Below, piece after piece: positions 33,409 through 42,785 of a DNA stretch of 64,000 bases. Position numbers and translations under genes: made by a program. The DNA lies in assembly GCA_016592635.1 (NCBI GenBank), contig AP023240.1:992001-1056000 (forward strand), written 5' to 3'. Position 1 is the stretch's first letter, and each line of letters begins with the position of its first letter. Under the pieces are notes generated by a model. The model had not been told where the DNA came from and made no database searches. It saw nothing but the letters and a program-made list of their open reading frames with translations. The stretch is from Methyloprofundus sp. Its GTDB lineage: Bacteria > Pseudomonadota > Gammaproteobacteria > Methylococcales > Methylomonadaceae.

Positions 33409-34290
33409 TTAATGTTGAGTGCTTGAGTGTGGGGCAACGAGGGTTTTAGAAAAAATACGCTCAATATCGACTTTATCAAAGTGATATTGCTGACTGCAAA
33501 ATTCACAGCCTGCGATAATTTCTGCTTGTTCAGTTAATATTTCATCTACCGTATCGCGGCCTAGCGATAATAATGTGGTGGCAACTTTTTGTGCCGAGCA
33601 GCGACATTTGAACATGACGGGTTCGGCATTAAACAAGCGTACTTCTTCTTGGTTGAATAAGCGGTGAAGTACTTCCTCACAAGACAGTGTTAATAATTCT
33701 TGTTCGGTGATGGTGCCAGCTAATGCTTCAATGCGGTGCCAGTCTTCTTCAGTTTGTTCTTTGTTCAGGTCATCAGCAGGTAATTCTTGGATTAATAAGC
33801 CGGCTGCTTGGTGTTGGTTGGCAAAGATCCATAAGCGTGTTTTTAATTGCTCTGATTGCTCAAAGTAGGTTTCTACTGCGGTGGCAATGCGCTCCCCTGT
33901 TAGCGGGACAATGCCTTGGTATGGCTCACCTTTGTCGGGTTCAATGGTTAATACCATGCGTCCCTTACCTAACAACTCTGCAAAATTATTGCCGACAACT
34001 TGATCATCACAACGTGCCCAGCCACGAATTTCTTTTTGATTGGAGCTTTGTGCTACCAATGATTTTAACGGGCCGTCACCTTGGGCTTGTAAAATTAAAT
34101 TGCCTGCAAATTTAATGGTAGATGAAAGTAGCGTGGCTGCTGTCAGGGCTTCACCTAGTTGTTGCATCACTGCATCAGGGTATTGATGGTGTTGCTTTGC
34201 CGCTTGCCAGCTATCAGTTAAATTTAACCATTCACCACGGATGGCGAGGCCATTAAAAATGAAGCGGCGTAAAGCATCTTTCTCTTGCAT
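33409..34290 (-). CDS. hslO: Hsp33 redox-regulated chaperone
   Basis: Hsp33 (HslO), 293 residues, a holdase activated by oxidation and heat in the cytoplasm. The N-terminal domain has the family blocks AATLLSSTIKFAGNLILQAQGDGPLKSLV and GRMVLTIEP. The C-terminal redox switch has the four Zn-binding Cys as CRCS and CEFC about 30 residues apart. It lies 13 bases upstream of the rlpA-like gene on the same strand. Confidence 0.94.
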   Translation of the reverse strand: MQEKDALRRFIFNGLAIRGEWLNLTDSWQAAKQHHQYPDAVMQQLGEALTAATLLSSTIKFAGNLILQAQGDGPLKSLVAQSSNQKEIRGWARCDDQVVGNNFAELLGKGRMVLTIEPDKGEPYQGIVPLTGERIATAVETYFEQSEQLKTRLWIFANQHQAAGLLIQELPADDLNKEQTEEDWHRIEALAGTITEQELLTLSCEEVLHRLFNQEEVRLFNAEPVMFKCRCSAQKVATTLLSLGRDTVDEILTEQAEIIAGCEFCSQQYHFDKVDIERIFSKTLVAPHSSTQH

Positions 34291-34419
34291 AATTTTAATT
34301 TGTTGAGGCTGTAAAATGTTGCATATTATAACTTTAGTTGTGCAGTCAGCCCACTGTTATTCCATTGATTTGTTAACCCAGTATAATAAGAGCAGCAGAA
34401 TTAAATGACGAAAGAGAAC

Positions 34420-35100
34420 ATGACAAAAAAAGCAATTATTTTATTATCAGGCGGTTTGGACTCGGTGACTGTTTTGGCAAAAGCACAACAGCAAGGCTTT
34501 GTTGTTTATGCATTGAGCTTTGATTATGGGCAAAAGCATAATGCCGAATTGAATTCGGCCAAAAAAATAGCACAAAAATATCAAGTGGTAGAGCACAAAG
34601 TTATTAATTTAGGTTTAGGTGCTATTGGTGGTTCCGCGTTAACTGATGACAATCTAGAAGTGCCTGTGACTCCACAAGATGGTATCCCAGTGACTTATGT
34701 GCCTGCTAGAAATACCGTATTTTTGTCATTTGCATTAGGCTGGGCCGAAGTGTTGCAGGCGCATGATATTTTTATTGGTGTAAATGCAGTGGATTACTCT
34801 GGGTACCCTGATTGTCGCCCTAAATTTATCGAGGCGTTTCAGGCGTTGGCAAATGTGGCGACCAAAGCGGGGGTTGAGGGCCAAGAAATTACCATCCATG
34901 CGCCGCTGATTGATATGAGTAAAGGGGAGATTATCATACAGGGTACTGAGTTAGGTGTTGATTATGCACATACGGTTTCTTGTTATGCGGCTAGCTCTGC
35001 CGGCTTGGCTTGTGGGCAATGTGATGCTTGTCGATTACGTCAAGAGGGGTTTGTACAGGCGGGTATTGTCGATCCAACGCTTTATCAAAATACAAAGTAA
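34420..35100 (+). CDS. queC: 7-cyano-7-deazaguanine synthase
   Basis: QueC makes preQ0 from 7-carboxy-7-deazaguanine, ammonia and ATP on the way to queuosine in tRNA. The PP-loop [15 protein letters not shown] sits at the N-terminus. [32 protein letters not shown] and the Zn site with [20 protein letters not shown] follow. The ATG at 34420 gives the typical QueC start ([12 protein letters not shown]); an upstream ATG at 34405 would add five residues. No other queuosine gene is nearby. Confidence 0.94.
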   Translation: MTKKAIILLSGGLDSVTVLAKAQQQGFVVYALSFDYGQKHNAELNSAKKIAQKYQVVEHKVINLGLGAIGGSALTDDNLEVPVTPQDGIPVTYVPARNTVFLSFALGWAEVLQAHDIFIGVNAVDYSGYPDCRPKFIEAFQALANVATKAGVEGQEITIHAPLIDMSKGEIIIQGTELGVDYAHTVSCYAASSAGLACGQCDACRLRQEGFVQAGIVDPTLYQNTK

Positions 35101-35159
35101 AAAATAGCACTAAGGCGAGTGTTATAATATAAAACGTTAATTTGTTTGGGGAATGCTAA

Positions 35160-36374
35160 ATGAGCGATCAGTTTGATGTGTTAATAGTAGGTGGAGGTAT
35201 GGTGGGTGCGGCGGTTGCCTGTGCCTTAGGGGATAGTAACCTAAAGGTTGCCTTAGTTGAACAAGCAATGCCTGAGGTATTTGCCGCTGAGCAAGCCCAT
35301 GATTTACGTGTTTCAGCCTTAAGTATTGCCTCGCAACAAATCTTGGCAACTGTCGGGGCTTGGGATGCAGTTATTAATATGCGCAGCTGTCCTTTTAAAC
35401 GCATGCGTGTTTGGGAAACGGCGGGTGATACCGAGTTTAATAGTGATGCGATTGATTATGAGGCTTTAGGGTATATTGTAGAAAATCGAGTCACTCAGTT
35501 GGCATTATTAGAGCGAGCACAACAATTCACTAATATAGAGTTTTTATGTCCTAAAACCATTAAGAAAATTCATTATTCGGGTGGTAAGGGCAGTGTTGAC
35601 TTGGCCAGTGGGCGTACTATTGCTGCGAAAGTAATGGTGGGAGCGGACGGCGGTCAGTCGCGTTTGCGGCAGACAGTTGGCTTAGGGGTGACTAGTTGGG
35701 ACTATCAACAGCATGCGATGGTTATTTATGTGGAAACTGACTATGAACAACAGGATATAACTTGGCAACGTTTTGTGCCGACTGGCCCACAAGCATTTTT
35801 GCCGTTAACAGGAAATTATGGCTCCATTGTTTGGTATAACACCCCGGATGAGGTGCGCCGTTTAAAAGGCTTGCCTGAAGCTGATTTGTTGGCCGAGTTG
35901 ACGGAGACTTTTCCTGAATGTTTGGGCAAAATAAAGTCTGTATTAGGTGTTGCCAGTTTTCCATTAAAACGCCAGCATGCACAAGAGTATGTTAAACAAG
36001 GTGTGGCTTTGGTGGGTGATGCTGCCCATATGATTAATCCGCTAGCAGGGCAGGGAGTTAATATCGGCTTATTAGATGCTGCCATGTTGGCCGAAGTATT
36101 GGTGGAGGCGGATGCTAAAGGTAAAAACATTGCTGACCTGAGTGTGCTGAAGCGTTACGAGCGTTTACGTCGTAATGAGAATTTAAAAATGATGACGGTC
36201 ATGGATGTGTTTTATCGCATTTTTAGTAATAAAGTAACACCTGTCAAATTTTTGAGAAATTTAGGCTTGGGCTTGGCTGAGCGTATTACGCCATTGAAAA
36301 ATAAAGTGATGCGTGGTGCTATGGGTTTAGAAGGACGTTTACCTAAGTTGGCAAAAGGCGAAACGATTATTTAA
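35160..36374 (+). CDS. UbiH/UbiF/COQ6-family FAD-dependent hydroxylase
   Basis: A 404-residue flavoprotein monooxygenase of the ubiquinone-biosynthesis group, hydroxylating the ring of a polyprenyl precursor at the membrane. It has the N-terminal dinucleotide fold DVLIVGGGMVGAAVACAL, the DLRVSALSIAS block, the central MVGADGGQSRLRQ and the GDAAHMINPLAGQGVNIGLLDA motif. Which ring position it acts on (UbiF, UbiH, UbiI or UbiM-like) cannot be fixed by eye. The following ABC-2 permease starts one base after its stop, so the two are co-transcribed. Confidence 0.87.
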   Translation: MSDQFDVLIVGGGMVGAAVACALGDSNLKVALVEQAMPEVFAAEQAHDLRVSALSIASQQILATVGAWDAVINMRSCPFKRMRVWETAGDTEFNSDAIDYEALGYIVENRVTQLALLERAQQFTNIEFLCPKTIKKIHYSGGKGSVDLASGRTIAAKVMVGADGGQSRLRQTVGLGVTSWDYQQHAMVIYVETDYEQQDITWQRFVPTGPQAFLPLTGNYGSIVWYNTPDEVRRLKGLPEADLLAELTETFPECLGKIKSVLGVASFPLKRQHAQEYVKQGVALVGDAAHMINPLAGQGVNIGLLDAAMLAEVLVEADAKGKNIADLSVLKRYERLRRNENLKMMTVMDVFYRIFSNKVTPVKFLRNLGLGLAERITPLKNKVMRGAMGLEGRLPKLAKGETII

Positions 36375-36375
36375 T

Positions 36376-37140
36376 ATGAATAATGCAATTGCTTTAAAAA
36401 CGATATTGTTTAAAGAAATTCGGCGTTTTACAAGGATTTGGCCGCAGACTTTATTGCCGCCTGCGATCACCACTTCATTATATTTTTTGATTTTTGGAAA
36501 ATTAATTGGTGATCGTATTGGTGCGGTGAATGGGGTCAGTTATATGGACTATATCGTGCCGGGTATTATTTTGATGTCGGTTATTAGTCATTCCTATGCC
36601 AATGTGGTGTCGTCATTTTACTCGACCAAGTTTCAGCGTCATATTGAGGAGTTGTTAGTTGCACCTGTGCCCAATTGGGTGATATTGACTGGTTATATAG
36701 GCGGTGGGGTGACGCGTGGTATGTTGGTTGGCTGTGTAGTGGCTGGGATTTCAATGGCGTTTACAGAACTATCAGTCGTACATTGGTGGCCAACGATAAG
36801 TGTCTTTATATTAACGGCGATTTTATTTTCCTTGGCTGGTTTTATTAATGCGATCTTTGCTGATAGTTTTGATGATATTTCCATTATCCCCAATTTTGTT
36901 TTAACACCTCTAAGTTATTTAGGAGGGGTGTTTTATTCGGTTGCCATGTTGCCTGGTATTTGGCAACAGATTGCCTTGGGCAATCCTATCTTATATTTGA
37001 TTAATGCTTTCCGGTTTGGTGTGATTGGTGTTTCTGATATTGATGTCTATACTGCTTTAATTATGGCAGTCAGCTTTGTTGTTGTTTTAATCGGTTTTTG
37101 TTTATTGTTGTTAGCGAAAGGGGTCGGTATTAAGACTTAG
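36376..37140 (+). CDS. ABC-2 type transporter permease (YadH-like)
   Basis: A 254-residue, six-span ABC-2 permease resembling E. coli YadH. Family blocks are LFKEIRRFTRIWPQTLLPP, YMDYIVPGIILMSVI, FQRHIEELLVAPV and PLSYLGGVFYSVAMLPGIW. It needs an ATPase of the YadG type, but no such gene lies in this window, so the partner must be elsewhere. The exported substrate is unknown. It overlaps the convergent HdeD-like gene by 11 bases at their 3' ends. Confidence 0.88.
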   Translation: MNNAIALKTILFKEIRRFTRIWPQTLLPPAITTSLYFLIFGKLIGDRIGAVNGVSYMDYIVPGIILMSVISHSYANVVSSFYSTKFQRHIEELLVAPVPNWVILTGYIGGGVTRGMLVGCVVAGISMAFTELSVVHWWPTISVFILTAILFSLAGFINAIFADSFDDISIIPNFVLTPLSYLGGVFYSVAMLPGIWQQIALGNPILYLINAFRFGVIGVSDIDVYTALIMAVSFVVVLIGFCLLLLAKGVGIKT

Positions 37141-37723
37141 AACTGATACTTTGTTTTCTAACCCATAGCGCAAATGAAGTCATTGCCCAGCCGCGTGCGG
37201 TGATCTCCATATTTAAGCAAAATGCCAGGAACCAGCCTGCATTAGTAGGCCACTCTTGCCAAGCGCATATACCTAATATGATAGAAACTAAGCCGCCTAA
37301 GCTAGTAGAAAAAGCATTAGGTAAACGCATGGCATAGGTTAGTGTGACTCTGATAATGCCGCGTACCATAAGAAATGCACCTATTAAAATACTTAACCGT
37401 TCAGGGTGACCAGAGACACTACCGATAATAAATAGGCCAATAACGCCATCCAGTACACCCACTTGTAGGTTTTGTAGAATATCACGTTGTTCCTTGGCTA
37501 GAAGAGCGTCGAGGCATTCTAGTATGCCTAGTGCAAGAATGATGATGCCACTGATAGGCAACCAAGAAAAGCCTCTTGCAGATGAGACAACAATATCGGG
37601 TTTAATAATGCTGGCAATTGTTAAAGATGTACCAATCAGCATGATGCTAATAGAGAGTATGATTAAGCGTTTCCAGTCTTGCTCAAAGCCATCATAACGA
37701 TTTAATTTTGTTAGGATCCTCAT
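37130..37723 (-). CDS. HdeD family (DUF308) membrane protein
   Basis: A 197-residue membrane protein with about six spans in the DUF308/HdeD family, linked to acid resistance in E. coli. Features are GIIILALGILECLDALLA, the VGVLDGVIGLFIIG span, and LIGAFLMVRGIIRVTL. Its cytoplasmic N-terminus is short and basic. It stands alone between converging yadH-like and diverging lipoprotein genes. Confidence 0.8.
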   Translation of the reverse strand: MRILTKLNRYDGFEQDWKRLIILSISIMLIGTSLTIASIIKPDIVVSSARGFSWLPISGIIILALGILECLDALLAKEQRDILQNLQVGVLDGVIGLFIIGSVSGHPERLSILIGAFLMVRGIIRVTLTYAMRLPNAFSTSLGGLVSIILGICAWQEWPTNAGWFLAFCLNMEITARGWAMTSFALWVRKQSISSKS

Positions 37724-37978
37724 GGTATTTTATGACGGTTGTGAATGAAATTTAGGGTGCTCTCATTATGCAATAATTTTTTAGAACCGGATAGTTCGGT
37801 TTGATGATAATAAGTATTTAAAGGTATTTAATAATGAATATATAAGTTTGTTTTTGCCTGTGGTTGATTAAACCTTTTATCTAGATGGGAAATGTTTGGC
37901 AATTTAGCAAAACTCAGCTAGAATTGACAGTTGGTCAATCTTATTTTAATTCCCTAGATTTTGATGGAGAGTCAGTTT

Positions 37979-38332
37979 ATGTTAATAAAATTAATTAAAG
38001 CAACTACCTTAGGTGTTGCTGTTTCAGTTTTGACTGCTTGTGGCATAGCTGCGCCAAAAGCAGAAGTTGCTTATGCTGAAGCGACAATTCAATCTGCACA
38101 AAATGTTGATGCAAGTCAATATGCAGGTGTAGAGTTGGAAAAAGCGAAAGAGAAGTTGCGTCAAGCAAAGTCTGAAATGAAAGACGGTAATAACGAAAGT
38201 GCATTACGTTTAGCGAAAGAAGCAACGGCAGGTGCGAGTTTGGCACAAGTGAAAGCTGAAGCTGGCAAAGCGCAAAATGCTGAGCATCAAGTAACAGAAA
38301 GCATTAAAAGCTTGAAAGCACAGTTGAGATAA
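37979..38332 (+). CDS. DUF4398 lipoprotein
   Basis: A small lipoprotein of about 117 residues with the lipobox VLTAC. The mature part is a helical DUF4398 domain (AEVAYAEATIQSAQNVDA, GVELEKAKEKLRQAKSEMKD), predicted to form coiled-coil-like hairpins in the periplasm. GGAGAG eight bases before the ATG at 37979 fixes the start; the frame also opens upstream at a TTG. It lies 38 bases before an OmpA-like lipoprotein whose N-terminus has the same repeat style, so the pair probably works together on the outer membrane. Confidence 0.85.
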   Translation: MLIKLIKATTLGVAVSVLTACGIAAPKAEVAYAEATIQSAQNVDASQYAGVELEKAKEKLRQAKSEMKDGNNESALRLAKEATAGASLAQVKAEAGKAQNAEHQVTESIKSLKAQLR

Positions 38333-38370
38333 ACTGAACTAATTCGATTACCTAACTTTTGGATCTATCT

Positions 38371-39120
38371 ATGAAAACATTAACAGTAAAAAAACTGATT
38401 ATTCCTGCTGTCGTAGCTGCCTTGATGACAGGTTGTGCTGGTTTGGAAAAACCAAAGGCGTTATTAGATGCTGAAAAAGCATATGATGTTGCGGCTAAGA
38501 GCCCAAGTGTTCAAAAATACGCATCATCTGAATTAAGCAAAGCAAGTGCAACATTAGTGAGTGCCGCTACGGCTGAGTCAGCTGAAGATATGGCCTCTTT
38601 AGCTTATATTGGTAATACTCAAGTTGAGACGGCTATCCAGTCTGCTGCTGCACAACAAGCAAATCAAAATAGTAAAGATTTGCTGGCGCAAAAAGATGAA
38701 TTAATTGCCGCTTCAAATACTGCAAAAAAAGAACAAGCGCAACAGCAATTGGTTGCGTTACAAGCTCGTGAAACTGAGCGTGCTATTTTGGCAGAATTTA
38801 AACAAATTGAATTTGTTACAGGGACGGCTGACCTAGTTCCTGGCGCAACGAGAGGAATTGATACTCTAGCTAATTACATGAGTAAATATCCTACAAAAAC
38901 TGTTGCAATTGAAGGCCATACAGATAGTTCTGGTAGTGCAAAACTGAATAAAAAACTATCACAAGAACGTGCAGATTTTATTCGTGATGTATTAATTAGC
39001 AAAGGTACTGCCGCTGATCGTATTACTTCAATTGGTTACGGTCAAAGTCAGCCTGTTGCAGCAAATACTTCTGCAGCGGGTCGTCAAAAAAATCGTCGTA
39101 TTGAACTAAATTTCAATTAA
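38371..39120 (+). CDS. OmpA-family lipoprotein with DUF4398-like N-terminus
   Basis: A lipoprotein of about 249 residues. After the lipobox (ALMTGC) comes an Ala-rich helical region resembling the upstream DUF4398 lipoprotein. The C-terminal 110 residues are an OmpA/Pal peptidoglycan-binding domain (EFVTGTADLVPGATRGIDTLA, VAIEGHTDSSGS, RADFIRDVLISKG, GYGQSQPVA, NRRIELNF). It should tether the outer membrane to peptidoglycan. The start at 38371 follows GGATC; a hairpin terminator comes 19 bases after the stop. Confidence 0.9.
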   Translation: MKTLTVKKLIIPAVVAALMTGCAGLEKPKALLDAEKAYDVAAKSPSVQKYASSELSKASATLVSAATAESAEDMASLAYIGNTQVETAIQSAAAQQANQNSKDLLAQKDELIAASNTAKKEQAQQQLVALQARETERAILAEFKQIEFVTGTADLVPGATRGIDTLANYMSKYPTKTVAIEGHTDSSGSAKLNKKLSQERADFIRDVLISKGTAADRITSIGYGQSQPVAANTSAAGRQKNRRIELNFN

Positions 39121-39138
39121 GAATTAGTTGTTCTATTT

Positions 39139-39165
39139 TGTCAGGTAGCATTCTGCTACCTGACA
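39139..39165 (+). terminator. Hairpin terminator after the OmpA-like gene
   Basis: Perfect 12-bp stem TGTCAGGTAGCA (39139-39150) / TGCTACCTGACA (39154-39165) with a 3-base loop. The downstream T-run is delayed (about 39176-39183), so termination may be partial. Confidence 0.7.
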
Positions 39166-39235
39166 GAGCAAAACTAATTTTTTAGGTTTTATATAGGATA
39201 AGTAAATCTACTTTTTCTTCTAGGGCAACCTGCCC

Positions 39236-39385
39236 ATAAGTACCCAAGCACAATTACTTTAACATTTTACTTGCCTTTTTTCCCATCTTCGGCGTTGCGT
39301 AGCTAGCTATGCTCCGTGTATGCGCCTTGAAGATGAAAAAAAATCCTGTGTATTGTAGTTAAATCAATTACACTTGGGTGCTTAT
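39236..39385. repeat. 150-bp MITE-like element with inverted ends, copy 1
   Basis: Ends at 39236-39263 and 39355-39385 are inverted relatives (ATAAG-ACCCAAG... against ...CTTGGGT-CTTAT). The inner part contains CTTCGGCGTTGCGTAGCTAG. The last 54 bases recur at 46682-46735 with six differences. The right end reaches the start codon of the ABC exporter gene, so the element supplies that gene's leader. Confidence 0.75.
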
Positions 39386-41126
39386 GCATATTATTTTAAA
39401 AGAATACAGTCATGTTGTGTGGCAAAAAAAGTGGTATTTTCTATTATGCCTGATAGGCTTATCTAGTGCGACGGTATTAGATTTTTATATGCCTGTTTTA
39501 TATCAAAATATTGCGAACGGTTTAGCTGAAAATTATTCTGATGCAACGTTGGCTATGATGCTTGATAATTTGATGCTGATTGCCATATTGTATGCGGGTG
39601 TATGGCTATCTTGGCGAATTTTGGAAATAGGTATTGTGCCGTTAGATGGCGGTGGCGTTAATTTACTGGAAAAACGTTGCTTCGATGTTCTAAAAAAACA
39701 AAAATATACTTTTTTTGAGAATAACTTTTCGGGCAGTTTGATCAAGCAAGCTAATCGGTTTTCGCGCTCATTTGAAATTATTATGGATTGGTGCTTATTC
39801 CAATTATTTCAGAACATCCTTGCTATCAGTTTGGCATTTGTTATTTTTTACCAGCAACAACCTAGGTTTGCGCTGTATTTTTTGGCTTGGGTGGGAGTAT
39901 ATCTAGCTTGGAATATTAGCTTTTCGCTGTGGAAGCTGAAGTTTGATAAGGCGGTAGCGAGTGCTGATTCGAGCGTGGGTGGAGCCTATTCCGATGCGAT
40001 TAGCAATATCTTTATTGTCAAAAGTTTTGTATTGGAAAACAACGAACAATACCGTGTTGACCAAGCGGCTGATCAAGTGTATCGGCGTAAGAAAATTGCT
40101 TGGTTGTTAATGTTTGTTTCTTTTGCTGTGCAAGGGTTGATGGTATTTGCAATTGAGCTATTGTTGATATATATGATGATTGCTAAATGGCGTGCGGGTG
40201 CATTTCTGGTGGGTGAGTTTGTACTGTTTCAATCCATTATGTTGATGTTGATTCAGCGTTTGTGGGAATTTGGTCGTAATTTTCGTAATTTTTTTACTGC
40301 TTTAGCAGATGCCTCTGAAATGACGGATGTCTTTAAAAATGATGATTTAGAAGTCGATTCCTTAGCTGCCAAGCCACTTAAAATAGCAAAAGGACAGATT
40401 AGTTTTCAAAATATTGACTTTAGTTATCTGGGGCAACAGCCTTTATTTACAGATTTTTCATTAGATATTAAAGCGGGTGAAAAGGTTGCTTTGGTGGGGC
40501 AGTCTGGCTCAGGCAAAACCTCACTGACTAAATTATTATTTCGTTTTGTAGAACAGCAACAGGGTAATCTTTTGTTTGATGGCATGGATAGTCGTGATTT
40601 TACCTTGGCATCGTTACGACAACAGATTACCTTGATTCCACAGCAACCCGAACTATTTCATCGTTCAGTGCGTGATAATATCACTTTGGGTGCGGATATT
40701 TCCGAGTCAGTCTTACGTGATATTGCTGCACGTGCAGAAAGTCTAGAGTTTATTCTGCAATTGCCCCAACAATTTGATACCCAAGTCGGTGAACGGGGCG
40801 TTAAATTATCAGGTGGAGAAAAACAACGTATTGCAATTGCGCGCGCCTTCTTAGAAAATGCACCGATAGTGGTGCTAGATGAAGCAACGAGTGCTTTAGA
40901 TTCATTAACTGAACAGAAAATTCAAGTGGCTATTTTTGAATTGCTGCAAGATAAAACAGCTATTGTGATTGCGCATAGGTTATCCACTATTCTGCGTATG
41001 GATCGTATTATCGTATTGGATAAAGGGCGTATTATTGAGCAGGGAACTCATCAGCAATTATTAGCTCGGCAAGGCAAATATTATGCAATGTGGCAGCACC
41101 AGAAAGGTGATTTTTTAACCATGTAG
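39384..41126 (+). CDS. ABC transporter, fused permease and ATP-binding protein
   Basis: A half-transporter of about 580 residues that would dimerise as an exporter in the inner membrane. The N-terminal half has six spans (residues 1-310). The C-terminal nucleotide-binding domain has Walker A GQSGSGKTS, the Q-loop TLIPQQPELF, signature LSGGEKQR, Walker B VVLDEATS and the switch His in IVIAHRLS. It fits the MsbA/MDR-like lipid or drug exporter group; the substrate is unknown. The ATG at 39384 is chosen over a GTG at 39378; both lie inside the MITE-like repeat. Confidence 0.88.
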   Translation: MHIILKEYSHVVWQKKWYFLLCLIGLSSATVLDFYMPVLYQNIANGLAENYSDATLAMMLDNLMLIAILYAGVWLSWRILEIGIVPLDGGGVNLLEKRCFDVLKKQKYTFFENNFSGSLIKQANRFSRSFEIIMDWCLFQLFQNILAISLAFVIFYQQQPRFALYFLAWVGVYLAWNISFSLWKLKFDKAVASADSSVGGAYSDAISNIFIVKSFVLENNEQYRVDQAADQVYRRKKIAWLLMFVSFAVQGLMVFAIELLLIYMMIAKWRAGAFLVGEFVLFQSIMLMLIQRLWEFGRNFRNFFTALADASEMTDVFKNDDLEVDSLAAKPLKIAKGQISFQNIDFSYLGQQPLFTDFSLDIKAGEKVALVGQSGSGKTSLTKLLFRFVEQQQGNLLFDGMDSRDFTLASLRQQITLIPQQPELFHRSVRDNITLGADISESVLRDIAARAESLEFILQLPQQFDTQVGERGVKLSGGEKQRIAIARAFLENAPIVVLDEATSALDSLTEQKIQVAIFELLQDKTAIVIAHRLSTILRMDRIIVLDKGRIIEQGTHQQLLARQGKYYAMWQHQKGDFLTM

Positions 41127-41166
41127 AAGCAAGTGTTTATCGCGGTATTGTTAATAAGCGTAAGCT

Positions 41167-41919
41167 ATGGAGTCAATGTTGAATAATATAAGAGATAAAA
41201 TTGTAAGTATAGGGCGTTTAAGAACCGTTGTTTTAATTACAATATTTTCTATTTTAGCTTCATTATTGATTACCTTTATTATTTCGATAACGACTAGCTT
41301 TCAGCCGGACTTAATAGGTATGAGTATCACTATCATTTCTCCAGCCGTGATTGCGCCTATTGTCTCTTGGTTCATCGTTGGGCTGGTTATCAATATTCAT
41401 CATTTAGAAGCTCAAATGCGTGAATTGGCAACTTATGATGTGTTAACAGGTGCTATGAGTAGAGGTGCTTTTCTTGAGGCATGTCAAAATATACTTCATT
41501 ATAGTCAACGTAATCATATGTCATTAGCTGCATTGTATCTTGATATTGATGATTTTAAGAGTATTAATGATACTTATGGGCATGCAGGAGGGGATGCCGT
41601 ATTAACTGCTTTTAGTGACGCTATTAAGCATGACAAACGTAAAAGTGATTTGTTTGGGCGTATGGGCGGAGAAGAATTCATTTTAATGTTGCCCAATACA
41701 GGGCTTGAAGGTGCAATTCTCTTTGCTAATAAGCTGAGGGAGTCTTTAAAAGATACTGCTGTCAGCTACCTTGATGCTAGTATTCAATATACTGTGAGCA
41801 TAGGTGTTGCTGTATCTGACTCACAGAATCAAAATAGCGTAGAGCAATTAATTAAGCATGCTGATAATGCTCTGTATGCTGCTAAGCATTCAGGGAAGGA
41901 TCGTGTACTGGCTTTATAG
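41167..41919 (+). CDS. Membrane-bound diguanylate cyclase (GGDEF)
   Basis: A 250-residue c-di-GMP synthase. Two membrane spans (about residues 18-40 and 50-72) precede a complete GGDEF domain: YDVLTGAMSRGAFLEA, DIDDFKSINDTYGHAGGDAVL, the I-site RKSD, active site GRMGGEEFI and HADNALYAAKHSGKDRV. The I-site predicts product inhibition. There is no recognised sensor domain. Unlike the copy at 16.5 kb, this gene is intact. It starts 40 bases after the ABC exporter gene on the same strand. Confidence 0.92.
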   Translation: MESMLNNIRDKIVSIGRLRTVVLITIFSILASLLITFIISITTSFQPDLIGMSITIISPAVIAPIVSWFIVGLVINIHHLEAQMRELATYDVLTGAMSRGAFLEACQNILHYSQRNHMSLAALYLDIDDFKSINDTYGHAGGDAVLTAFSDAIKHDKRKSDLFGRMGGEEFILMLPNTGLEGAILFANKLRESLKDTAVSYLDASIQYTVSIGVAVSDSQNQNSVEQLIKHADNALYAAKHSGKDRVLAL

Positions 41920-42024
41920 GAAATCAAAAAAATTGCTGGTCTTGGCAAGCTCTTTTAGTCATCGGCTGTTGCTCAATTTATAGCTGCGGCGTAAGATGGC
42001 TAGCATATTTCTAGGGGAGAATTT

Positions 42025-42594
42025 ATGAATTTAGTGACAAAAGTATCGAGTAGTATTTTTTTAGGCTTAATATTTGCAGGAACAGCTATGGCAGCACCTG
42101 ATATTGACGCTGGTAAGCAACGTGCTGGCATGTGTTTTAATTGTCATGGTTCTGATGGCAATAGCCAAAATCCAAATTTTCCAAGTCTAGCAGGACAAAG
42201 ACCTGCTTATTTAGCAAATCAATTACGTACTTTTCGTGAGGGAACTCGTAGTAATGGCATGATGCAAAATATGGCGGGCAACTTATCCAATAAAGAGATT
42301 AATAATATTGCTGCTTTTCTGGCCTCATTGCCTAGCAAAAGTGCTGGAGGTGATGATGAGTTGGCTAAAAAAGGTAAGTCTAAAGTGACGCTATGTTTTG
42401 GTTGTCATGGCAATGGAGCAAAAGGCATGGGAGGTACACCTAAACTAGCGGGGCAGCATCCGGCTTATTTACAAAAACAGTTAACTGCTTTTAAAGATGG
42501 TTCACGTGAGAATGGCCCTATGCGTGGCATTGCTAATATGCTGACTGATGATGATATAACTGCAGTGACTGAATATTTAGGTAGTTTGAAATAG
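42025..42594 (+). CDS. Diheme cytochrome c4-like protein
   Basis: A periplasmic cytochrome of 189 residues with a signal peptide (to about residue 23, TAMAA) and two similar heme domains: CFNCHGSDGNSQNP...SLAGQRPAYLANQL and CFGCHGNGAKGMGGTPKLAGQHPAYLQKQL. Each has a later Met (GMMQNMA, GPMRGIA) as likely axial ligand. Cytochrome c4 passes electrons to terminal oxidases. AGGGGAGAATTT before the ATG is a strong ribosome site. Confidence 0.9.
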   Translation: MNLVTKVSSSIFLGLIFAGTAMAAPDIDAGKQRAGMCFNCHGSDGNSQNPNFPSLAGQRPAYLANQLRTFREGTRSNGMMQNMAGNLSNKEINNIAAFLASLPSKSAGGDDELAKKGKSKVTLCFGCHGNGAKGMGGTPKLAGQHPAYLQKQLTAFKDGSRENGPMRGIANMLTDDDITAVTEYLGSLK

Positions 42595-42605
42595 CTATAA
42601 ATCAG

Positions 42606-42618
42606 TAGGGTGGGTAGA
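42606..42618 (+). repeat. Shared 13-base motif, copy 2
   Basis: TAGGGTGGGTAGA, as at 31042-31054, again followed by a run of T. Confidence 0.45.
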
Positions 42619-42785
42619 GCGTTTTTTTGCGACTCGTGAGAGCACGTAGTGAACCCCACCAACTTTAAGTTCATATAGTGTGCCAAGCCTATTTTACTAG
42701 GTTCTTTACTGATAAACTTTGAAAATCAAGGTCAGTCACTCTACAATATACAGTTCACTTTCGCTGTTCAATATTGTTGTATACC

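Noticed and set aside
33723..34115. 130-codon plus-strand frame inside hslO
   Set aside because: Antisense shadow of a well-conserved gene.
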